Positions 48,065-54,560 of a DNA stretch of 64,000 nucleotides are shown one piece after another. How positions within the stretch are numbered: the stretch's first letter is position 1; every line of letters begins with the position of its first letter. Source of the DNA: Unio delphinus (Eukaryota > Mollusca > Bivalvia > Unionida > Unionidae); contig JAQISU010000171.1 in NCBI GenBank assembly GCA_029339505.1, positions 924,001 to 988,000 of the forward strand. Reading direction: 5' to 3'. A program made the translations under genes and the position numbers. The notes under the pieces were generated by a model. It had not been told where the DNA came from. It did not search any database and saw only the letters and a program-made list of their open reading frames with translations.

Positions 48065-49105
48065 TTATTTACTTAAATCCGCTACGAATTCCACATACCA
48101 TGTTGTTGAAACCCTAGCCAAAGTTTCATCAGTAGATGTTATAGTGAACTTTTCATTTGTACCCTTGTCGATGATCGTTGAAATCGTATTATTGACCCCA
48201 GATGAACTGGACGATGAAATATTAAATTGAGACAATGGTGTTACTAGTGTTAATCGATAAATACCCTTAACGGTTGCAGTGATATCTAATTTGTTGTTTG
48301 TAGGTGACCACTCAAATGATCCGTGTTGAATTGTATATACTATGTTGTTAGTTTTCTCATGAGAAATTTTTGTTTTTTCAATAACTGTTATCATCCTCGA
48401 AAAATCACCTTTGACGGCTTCGATGAAGTTTTTCGTCTCATCGATAGATTTTTTAATATCAGGGAGTTTTAGTTCAATTTTATCGAATGTAGTTCCAATA
48501 AATTTATCAATGATATTTCTACGAAATGCGGTAAACTGTTTTATGTGTTCTTCAATTCTAGATTCAAGTGTTGTTAGTACAACCACAGAATTGTTTAACT
48601 CATCGTTGAGAATTTTTAATCGATCTGTAATCGTCGAAACGAGTACACCCGGTTTGAGTTTACCCTGATCGGAAAATAGTGCAACGGTGTTCTCGATTGC
48701 GTTTTGTTGTTTAACTAAAATATCATCCAGAGAAATATTACTGGTTTTCAATTTACCCTGATCGGAAAATAGCGCAACGGTGTTCTCGATTGCGTTTTGT
48801 TGTTTAACTAAAATATCATCCAGAGAAATATTACTAGATTTCAATTTACCCTGATCGGAAAATAACGCAACGGTGTTCTCGATTGCGTTTCGTTGTTTAA
48901 CTAAAATATCATCCAGAGAAATATTACTAGATTTCAATTTACCCTGGCGATCTTGAAATACAACTATTTCATTGGGTTCAACACTTTCTAAATTCAACGT
49001 CTCAGCTATTTCATCTTTAATTTTTTTTGTTATATCCTTGATAGAATCAGGGGTTGCAGTGCCATCGGGTTTGGGTTTCAAAGATCTCCCCCAAATATCA
49101 ATCAT
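48065..49105 (-). CDS. Fibre-like protein with repeated shaft and coiled coil
   Basis: 346 aa. Residues 1-55: an N-terminal region possibly serving as capsid anchor. Residues 55-150: three nearly identical 31-aa repeats (GKLKSSNISLDDILVKQ...) preceded by a half repeat, resembling the shaft/hinge modules of phage and adenovirus-type fibres. Residues about 155-260: coiled-coil heptads (ITDRLKILNDEL, LESRIEEHIKQF). Residues 265-346: a beta-rich, Thr/Ser-rich terminal domain (FEWSPTNNKLDITATVKGIYRL) that could be a trimeric knob. It starts one base after the protease stop (TAA-C-ATG). Host attachment is an inference from architecture. Confidence 0.6.
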   Translation of the reverse strand: MIDIWGRSLKPKPDGTATPDSIKDITKKIKDEIAETLNLESVEPNEIVVFQDRQGKLKSSNISLDDILVKQRNAIENTVALFSDQGKLKSSNISLDDILVKQQNAIENTVALFSDQGKLKTSNISLDDILVKQQNAIENTVALFSDQGKLKPGVLVSTITDRLKILNDELNNSVVVLTTLESRIEEHIKQFTAFRRNIIDKFIGTTFDKIELKLPDIKKSIDETKNFIEAVKGDFSRMITVIEKTKISHEKTNNIVYTIQHGSFEWSPTNNKLDITATVKGIYRLTLVTPLSQFNISSSSSSGVNNTISTIIDKGTNEKFTITSTDETLARVSTTWYVEFVADLSK

Positions 49106-49106
49106 G

Positions 49107-49538
49107 TTATTGTAAATTTCTTTCTCTCTCTAAAAAGCGATTGCTGGTGTAGTCATTTACGACAATATGAGGTGGTTTTCTAGATGCTGAAATAGCGTCA
49201 AGGACATTTAATACTTCACTGCCGCATATTGGTGGGTCATTGATTTGTTGTGTTGGTAGCGTAGAATACCAAGTCTTCATTGGAAGGGTTTTTATATACC
49301 GCATAAACTCTTTTGGTGGGGCTAATCCATATGAATCAAAATAGACAATCCCACGTGGATCAATAGCGTATGCAACCCAGTGAGTTCCAAGTCCGGTGCT
49401 GTTATCGAGATTAATAATACCTGTTTCAGTTTTGTTTGGTTGATGTGGTAATTGATCTTTCATAAAAACACCTCTGAAATGTTTAATCGCTAGTTTTTTA
49501 GCAGCATCCATTAAATCAAAATTGGACATTGGAATCAT
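49107..49538 (-). CDS. PRO: Adenain-type cysteine protease (maturation protease)
   Basis: Ulp1/adenovirus-protease fold enzyme that cleaves virion precursor proteins. Signature order: FRGVFMKDQLP, INLDNSTGLGTHWVAYA (catalytic His), GIVYFDSYGLAPP (catalytic Asp), QQINDPPICGS (oxyanion Gln and nucleophile Cys). About 143 aa from the Met at 49538 (a second Met lies at 49529). A longer frame opens at 49655, but it would overlap the preceding gene out of frame, and the extra residues are just the other reading of its C-terminal repeats, so I chose 49538. Spacing to the pX-like stop is 11 bp. Confidence 0.88.
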   Translation of the reverse strand: MIPMSNFDLMDAAKKLAIKHFRGVFMKDQLPHQPNKTETGIINLDNSTGLGTHWVAYAIDPRGIVYFDSYGLAPPKEFMRYIKTLPMKTWYSTLPTQQINDPPICGSEVLNVLDAISASRKPPHIVVNDYTSNRFLERERNLQ

Positions 49539-49549
49539 AGACTCCTCAA

Positions 49550-50089
49550 TTAATAAATCGTTCCTGGTAGTCTCAGGCCTGATCCGTGAACGGATTTCCC
49601 GCTGTACCATGAATACGGGGTCCCTGGTAGTCTTAGACCCTTTCCGCTGTACCACGAATACGGGGTTCCTGGTAGTCTTAGACCCAATCCTTGAACGGAT
49701 CGTCTCTTTTTTTTATATCCTTGTCCAGCTGCCTTTTTCAACGCCATTCCTGCTGCAGTACCAACGGCTCCTAACGCCGCTGCTTTAGCCACTGCTGGGG
49801 CTGCTGCTGCAATCAATGCTGGTATTGCAGCTAACAATGGAAATATACCACCCGTTTTCATCATATTTTTAATAGCAGCCGCAGAAAGGGTAATCTGAAC
49901 CCCTTTTTTATCCTTGAAAGCATCATTGAAATGTTTCACCTGACGAGTTGTCAGCGATAATTTATTTGCACCACCAGTCATTTGGTTGGGTTTCAACGTG
50001 ATTGTGGTTCCACATTTTTTAGCCGATTCTGATTGCAATTTTTTGATTTGACCAGGAGTTAACGTAACACTAATAACACTATATGACAT
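49550..50089 (-). CDS. pX-like hydrophobic/basic virion protein
   Basis: 179 aa. The N-terminal half has three short related T-L-T-P-G-Q/L-T-T-R-Q motifs. Then comes a long Ala/Ile/Leu/Gly hydrophobic stretch (about 80-120), a basic KKKRR patch, and three C-terminal repeats of LRLPGTPYSWY type. The layout recalls small adenovirus core/pVI-like proteins that are cleaved by the viral protease. QMTGG|ANKL (residues 36-44) fits the adenain consensus (M/I/L)XGG|X. It lies between the major capsid gene and the protease. The family assignment is tentative. Confidence 0.6.
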   Translation of the reverse strand: MSYSVISVTLTPGQIKKLQSESAKKCGTTITLKPNQMTGGANKLSLTTRQVKHFNDAFKDKKGVQITLSAAAIKNMMKTGGIFPLLAAIPALIAAAAPAVAKAAALGAVGTAAGMALKKAAGQGYKKKRRSVQGLGLRLPGTPYSWYSGKGLRLPGTPYSWYSGKSVHGSGLRLPGTIY

Positions 50090-50128
50090 TATATATAATT
50101 GATTGATTCTAATTCAATGAAAAATCGT

Positions 50129-51550
50129 TCAAAGATTTTCTACTGGGGCATCTACCACTCTCATTCTTCCACCAACACCTTCGAGTAGCATTGATTTATC
50201 ACTGAGAATGACAGCAACTGCTCTATAATCAGCAATAGCACCAGCACCAACAGGACGAGTCACATTAGCTCTAAAGTGTATATCAACAACTGACTGTCTT
50301 GTCAAATCGAGATGTTCCAGTGAGAAGTAATAGATCGGATACAGATTTTTAAAATCATATTGTGATATTTGCAAACCAGTATCCACATTTTGATCGCGTG
50401 CCATAAATGACAACAGACGATGATAAACTCGTGCAATATGATTTTCTGTGTAATTAAGTTGTATATCCTCGGATGGTTCCTGCTGGCCGTTTATTCTCAG
50501 TGAGACGTCTTTCACACCTAATTGATCAAATATCATATGACTGGAGAGTTGATTGCCAACTCGTGCGTTATCCTGTAACGCAATAAATATATGACGTGGC
50601 GCAGAAACGCCTTGTTTTGATGCTAGGTTCCAAGTGAATAACCCGTTGATATTTGATTGTTTCACATCTGTACTCACGGTTAGCCAACTTAGTAATGATT
50701 TTCCTCCTAGGTCCATAAATGATAGTAATCGTCCTTCTGCGGTGATTGCTGGAGTCAACACTGGCATCCACAATGATATTTTTGTTAAATCGACTCTACC
50801 GGCATCAGCATTGGGGGCTGCAGCATCTACTGGAATCCTCCAAATTGCGTCGTTATCATCACCCTTTCGTACAAGCGATACTGTATGCTTCGCCCCGTAG
50901 ATAACTTTTCTGACGTTTCTACAGAATCCAAATATGTGATGCAGTGGAATCGCGCATGAAAATGATTTACGCTCTCCTTGCAACATTGAGTTTCGTGTTG
51001 CGGCTCCTAGATTGAAATTAACGTCGTTGTTTATAATCATATTCTCGACATCAGAATCACTATTATCACGTTTTTTTGGTCGTCTTACAACAAATGGATT
51101 TCCACCAGCGGTATTCTTAGCATCTTTTGCAAACATCATAGAAGGTCCTGCTAATCTTGTATAATCATCAGAATATCTCGCTAACCCGATTATTGTTGTG
51201 GCCACATCAACATCACGATCTATGGACTCAATTTCTTTTCCATCAATGAGATATCTAGCACTCTCAAATAGTGCCATAATACCATTATTGACAAAACCGA
51301 CTTGAGTACCAGCTGGATACGGTGCTGGTACAGCAGTAGTATCAGCAGCTGTTACAATTTCTCCTTCTACTTCAATAAATGCTTCACAGGGTAAAAAGTA
51401 TTTACTGGTATCATGGACTTGAAGATCAATTCTTGCTCGACTATTTGAGTTTATGGCATGATAGGCGTAATATTGATAATCGCGTACAGAATCATCCTTG
51501 CCAACTGGGGCGTCTATATCAAATGCCGGATCATGTGATTTTTTGAACAT
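50129..51550 (-). CDS. MCP: Major capsid protein, double jelly-roll (hexon-like)
   Basis: 473 aa, the usual size for Polinton major capsid proteins. Recognised features: the IPLHHIFGFCRNVRKVIYGA segment, an acidic R-K-G-D-D-N-D-AIWRIP stretch, and the C-terminal FKNLYPIYYFSLEHLD and ADYRAVAVIL strands. These place it in the double jelly-roll lineage (adenovirus hexon, virophage and NCLDV MCPs). The gene is intact. Upstream (51551-51622) is an AT-rich leader with the palindrome ACGCTAGCGT. The C-terminal LEGV|GG fits the adenain pattern but may be chance. Confidence 0.92.
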   Translation of the reverse strand: MFKKSHDPAFDIDAPVGKDDSVRDYQYYAYHAINSNSRARIDLQVHDTSKYFLPCEAFIEVEGEIVTAADTTAVPAPYPAGTQVGFVNNGIMALFESARYLIDGKEIESIDRDVDVATTIIGLARYSDDYTRLAGPSMMFAKDAKNTAGGNPFVVRRPKKRDNSDSDVENMIINNDVNFNLGAATRNSMLQGERKSFSCAIPLHHIFGFCRNVRKVIYGAKHTVSLVRKGDDNDAIWRIPVDAAAPNADAGRVDLTKISLWMPVLTPAITAEGRLLSFMDLGGKSLLSWLTVSTDVKQSNINGLFTWNLASKQGVSAPRHIFIALQDNARVGNQLSSHMIFDQLGVKDVSLRINGQQEPSEDIQLNYTENHIARVYHRLLSFMARDQNVDTGLQISQYDFKNLYPIYYFSLEHLDLTRQSVVDIHFRANVTRPVGAGAIADYRAVAVILSDKSMLLEGVGGRMRVVDAPVENL

Positions 51551-51596
51551 TTTATTCTATTTATCAGAGTCTAAATCGTGATTTTCATCGTGAAAA

Positions 51597-51606
51597 ACGC
51601 TAGCGT
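51597..51606 (-). promoter_or_regulatory. Palindrome ACGCTAGCGT upstream of the major capsid gene
   Basis: Same core as at 48030, flanked on the minus strand by TTTTC and TTTTTCAC, 46 bp upstream of the ATG at 51550. Confidence 0.45.
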
Positions 51607-51622
51607 GAAAATCCATAGAATT

Positions 51623-52054
51623 TCATCGTCGTAGTTTTTTAAAGCCACTTCCTGCTATCATGTTTGCAATATTGCTTTGGTCCCCTTGATTTACCATCGA
51701 CGCTAGTTTTTCATCTACTGCGTTATTTATAATTTTACTAACACTTGCAGGCATTTCTTCTGTAGACGGTAACGGTTTCTTTTTTCGCCTCACTAATGAT
51801 GTTATTTTATCCTTCGCAGTTGAAAACGCTTTCCCGGCAAGATCTCCAACAGTACTAATACCCTTATCACGAATAACATCAATGGCTTTCATTGATAATT
51901 GTTTAGCTAACGGCATCACTTTTGGGGCCATTCTTGAAAAGAATCCTAAAATGGTATTGCCGAGGCCATCTCCATAGTATGCTTTATAAACTGGAAACCG
52001 TGAATTAACTACATAGACGGGGGTTGGTTTATCATGATTGTAATGGATGATCAT
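51623..52054 (-). CDS. Small basic virion protein (Polinton capsid-associated, pVI-like layout)
   Basis: 143 aa. It holds YYGDGLGNTILGFFSRMAP, an amphipathic helix region (LAKQLSMKAIDVI), GISTVGDLAGKAF, a basic VRRKKKP patch and the tail IAGSGFKKLRR. It corresponds to a short Polinton protein that always sits next to the MCP and, by its amphipathic, glycine-rich N-terminal region, may act on membranes or in the core. The tail IAGS|G matches the adenain (M/I/L)XGX|G cleavage consensus. The leader 52061-52083 contains a diverged copy of the palindrome motif. Confidence 0.6.
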   Translation of the reverse strand: MIIHYNHDKPTPVYVVNSRFPVYKAYYGDGLGNTILGFFSRMAPKVMPLAKQLSMKAIDVIRDKGISTVGDLAGKAFSTAKDKITSLVRRKKKPLPSTEEMPASVSKIINNAVDEKLASMVNQGDQSNIANMIAGSGFKKLRR

Positions 52055-52060
52055 TATTAT

Positions 52061-52083
52061 AAAAACAATAGTGTTTTCAATTG
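52061..52083 (-). promoter_or_regulatory. Diverged late-promoter-like motif
   Basis: On the minus strand CAATTGAAAACACTATTGTT, which aligns with CAATTGAAAACGCTAGCGTT at 48030 with three or four changes and sits at a similar place, close to a structural gene start. Confidence 0.35.
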
Positions 52084-52087
52084 TTAT

Positions 52088-53089
52088 TTAATCACTATGA
52101 TACCCATTTGCTAACTCGTCAATGAAATCTCGATAGGTTTTGATATCCATGATACCGCCGGCAAATAACCGTCTACAGATATCAGCTGCTTCATTAATTA
52201 TTTCTGGAGAGTTATTTCCAGCTCGGAACCCTCCTACAAGAACATCTAATCGTGATATATCATTGATAACACTATCAGGACAAGTGTTTCCAATCCTTGG
52301 ATTTTGCAGTCCACTTCCGCTATAACCAGCTGCTTCATCTAGTTTTTCTAAACCCGTTTCTTGTAAATAATCATCATCATCATCATCATCAGGTGGTAGT
52401 TGTTGTTTTTTAGGAGAGAAAGATATTTTCTTTGCAGGTTGCTCTCGCTTTCTTTGCAATTTTGGAGGTTTTTGTTGTTGTTTTAGTTCTTCATATTGAT
52501 TATACACGTGATCCACCATCCTGATATATTCGATGTATGATGCACTATCTGTCTTTTTTTGACTTTTTCCAGTTTTGATTTTGTAGAATATATCAGCCCA
52601 GTGAGTGAAATTCTTAACATATTTATGATGTTCTGGTTTCAACATTTTTTTTCTGTTTTCATAAGAAGTAACAACAAGCGTAGGAATTTCTGTTGAATCA
52701 GTCTCATCAATTGCTGCTAACCCTTCTTCGTTAAATCTCATGCGTAAATCATCTACTGTTCTCTTTGATTCTATTTGTTTTGTTTGTTCAGTTTTCGCTA
52801 TTTTTTCAAGTTCACCAATAACAGATTTTCCCGTCTCGGGACCATCTCCCAGTATAGCACGCTCTACCCCTTTCGTTGCTGTGGTTACTGGTTTAAACAA
52901 CTCTTCAGACCCCAGAGCAAAATCAGTTTGTAAACTCTGTCGTTGTTGCAGTTTATTTCTTACAGAGTCACGAATTGGTATAAATTTCTTAATTGCATCC
53001 AGTCGTTCACGAGCCAATCGGGTTGTTAATGCCTCATTGACCATTATTTGAAATCGCAAACTATTTTTCAATTGCAAAACACTTGACAT
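52088..53089 (-). CDS. Polinton structural-region protein of unknown function
   Basis: 333 aa, charged and largely helical: coiled-coil-like N-terminus (1-120), a basic Gln/Lys stretch (about 200-225), a run of eight Asp (236-243), then a conserved C-terminal domain with NDISRLDVLVGGFRAGNNS and a following helix. The C-terminal pattern recurs in Polinton proteins I know from cnidarians; no enzymatic motif. LVGG|F fits the adenain consensus. The start ATG at 53089 is the last triplet of the innermost leader repeat, so the triplicated leader is its 5' region. Confidence 0.6.
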   Translation of the reverse strand: MSSVLQLKNSLRFQIMVNEALTTRLARERLDAIKKFIPIRDSVRNKLQQRQSLQTDFALGSEELFKPVTTATKGVERAILGDGPETGKSVIGELEKIAKTEQTKQIESKRTVDDLRMRFNEEGLAAIDETDSTEIPTLVVTSYENRKKMLKPEHHKYVKNFTHWADIFYKIKTGKSQKKTDSASYIEYIRMVDHVYNQYEELKQQQKPPKLQRKREQPAKKISFSPKKQQLPPDDDDDDDYLQETGLEKLDEAAGYSGSGLQNPRIGNTCPDSVINDISRLDVLVGGFRAGNNSPEIINEAADICRRLFAGGIMDIKTYRDFIDELANGYHSD

Positions 53090-53472
53090 GTCGGATGATT
53101 TTTAACACAGTCATGGAAGTGTTATTTCATCGTGAGACACCTTCTATCACTGATGGAAAAAGTGTGGAAATTGTATATAAAATAATTAATACCACAGTTT
53201 CTCCACTTTTGTTACATGTCGGATGATTTTTGATACGGTCATAGAAGTGTTATTTCATCGTGAGACACCTTCTATCATTGATGGAGCAAGTCACATAATT
53301 GTATATAAAATAAATAATACTGTGAGTTGCTCCACTTTTTTGACATGTCGGATGATTTTTTATATGGTCATGGAAGTGTTATTTCATCCTATAACAGCTT
53401 CTATCAGGTTTGTGGAAAGTGTCATAATTGTATATAAAATAAATAATACTGACAGTTTCCACACTTTTTCAT
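53087..53472 (-). repeat. Three tandem 128-bp leader repeats with covarying hairpins
   Basis: Copies 53087-53214, 53215-53343 and 53344-53472. Each contains a TATATAAAATAA-type loop between 14-nt arms: 53154-53167/53192-53205 (12 of 14 pair), 53282-53295/53321-53334 (13 of 14) and 53411-53424/53450-53463 (13 of 14). The arms differ between copies at about six positions, yet changes on one side are matched on the other. A weaker second hairpin (GAAG-TGT with ACA-CTTC) lies in the other half of each copy. On the minus strand each copy ends in CCGACATG, the first being the start codon of the 333-aa gene. Confidence 0.85.
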
Positions 53473-53580
53473 TGATCAATCTGACATATCGTCCATCGAT
53501 TTTTGACATCCCCTTGAGGGTCGGCTAAAAAAAATGAGGGTCAGAATGATAAAATGGTCAGGCAATCAATGGTCGGGCAA

Positions 53581-53973
53581 TCAATTTTCTTGAATTAATG
53601 CTCGTAGGTTTCTAATTTTAGAGTTGACTTCTTTTTTCAATTCGTATTCATACCCCAATTCTTTTCGTATTCCCTCTACGATAGTATACAACGGAACGAA
53701 CACACTGATGTCACTGGAAAATGAAAGAGAGTCTTTAATAGAATTCTGAATTCTTTTGATGAGTGCATACTTCTTGGGTAGCATATATTTGTTAGTGCTA
53801 ACCCCGTATTCTATATCCTGAAAATCAGACACAATTTGATCAGGATTTAACCCATCTGATAGTTTGATATCCTGATTTTTCAATTTTGCTATTTCAACTA
53901 TGATGCTATTCATGTTTTCAGAATTCATTATTCTATAAGAATGACATATCTCTAATTGGAAATTATGACGCAT
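53581..53973 (-). CDS. Unknown small protein downstream of the HNH gene
   Basis: 130 aa or less; the first Met overlaps the HNH stop as TAATG, and internal Met codons at residues 16 and 21 are alternative starts. Helical, moderately charged, no recognised motif. The TAATG overlap suggests coupled translation with the HNH gene or chance. It might be an accessory gene, or the remains of one displaced by the endonuclease. Confidence 0.45.
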   Translation of the reverse strand: MRHNFQLEICHSYRIMNSENMNSIIVEIAKLKNQDIKLSDGLNPDQIVSDFQDIEYGVSTNKYMLPKKYALIKRIQNSIKDSLSFSSDISVFVPLYTIVEGIRKELGYEYELKKEVNSKIRNLRALIQEN

Positions 53974-54464
53974 TAGACATAACTAAATTGAACTTTTTGC
54001 CCCGTCTTTTTTGAAATAGCTGTCTTGGTTATCCCCTCTGCAACGAATCGTACTGAAGTTCTACAAATATTGAAATACTTGCCGGCTTCATATAATGATT
54101 GAAATATTTTCTCTTCGTTAGTTGTTGTATTCAAAGATTTCACTGGTCTCGCTTTATTTGAACAAGTGTCAGTCCTTCCTCGTTTGGAATTCTCACTCTG
54201 TGTGATAGCTTGCAGATTGGATACAGAATTGTTCCTTGGATTAGAATCAATGTGATCAATAACAAAACCATCTTTGATCAATCCATTAAAACATTCAAAT
54301 ACGAAACGATGATTGCGAAATGTCTTCCTTCCAACATTAAACACCAAATACCCCATACCATTATCCCACCCAATTGGGTTCTTCAGTCTACAGTTTCTGA
54401 CAGTACCATCACTGGATGCTTCGTAATTTTTAATCACTGGGTGTAGTCTGAATTCTTGGGTCAT
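53973..54464 (-). CDS. HNH homing endonuclease (NUMOD4-HNH-NUMOD1 layout)
   Basis: 163 aa. An N-terminal NUMOD4-like YEASSDGTVRN and GYLVFNV, then the HNH core (HRFVFECFNG, VIDHIDSNPRNNSVSNLQ), then the post-HNH S-x-N-S-x-R region. A C-terminal NUMOD1/IENR1-like DNA-binding helix follows (KIFQSLYEAGKYF, SVRFVAEG). Both His and the Asn of the HNH core are present, so it may be active. Such free-standing enzymes are common in phages and giant viruses. It diverges from polB across a 96-bp shared promoter region. Confidence 0.85.
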   Translation of the reverse strand: MTQEFRLHPVIKNYEASSDGTVRNCRLKNPIGWDNGMGYLVFNVGRKTFRNHRFVFECFNGLIKDGFVIDHIDSNPRNNSVSNLQAITQSENSKRGRTDTCSNKARPVKSLNTTTNEEKIFQSLYEAGKYFNICRTSVRFVAEGITKTAISKKTGQKVQFSYV

Positions 54465-54560
54465 TATATACTACACTATTGTCTAATTCAATGACTGACC
54501 CATTTTGCAGTGATTGATTATACATAAATCTTTCATTTAGACACCTGTTTTATATATAGC
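54465..54560. promoter_or_regulatory. polB: Divergent promoter region, HNH gene and polymerase
   Basis: 96 bp between the two start codons, with TTTTATATATAGC just before the polymerase ATG (TATA-like) and an AT-rich TATATACTACAC next to the HNH ATG. Confidence 0.45.

Noticed and set aside
49539..49655. N-terminal extension of the protease
   Set aside because: Overlaps the pX-like gene out of frame and encodes only the alternate reading of its repeats; Met at 49538 gives a clean 11-bp gap and the expected protease start.
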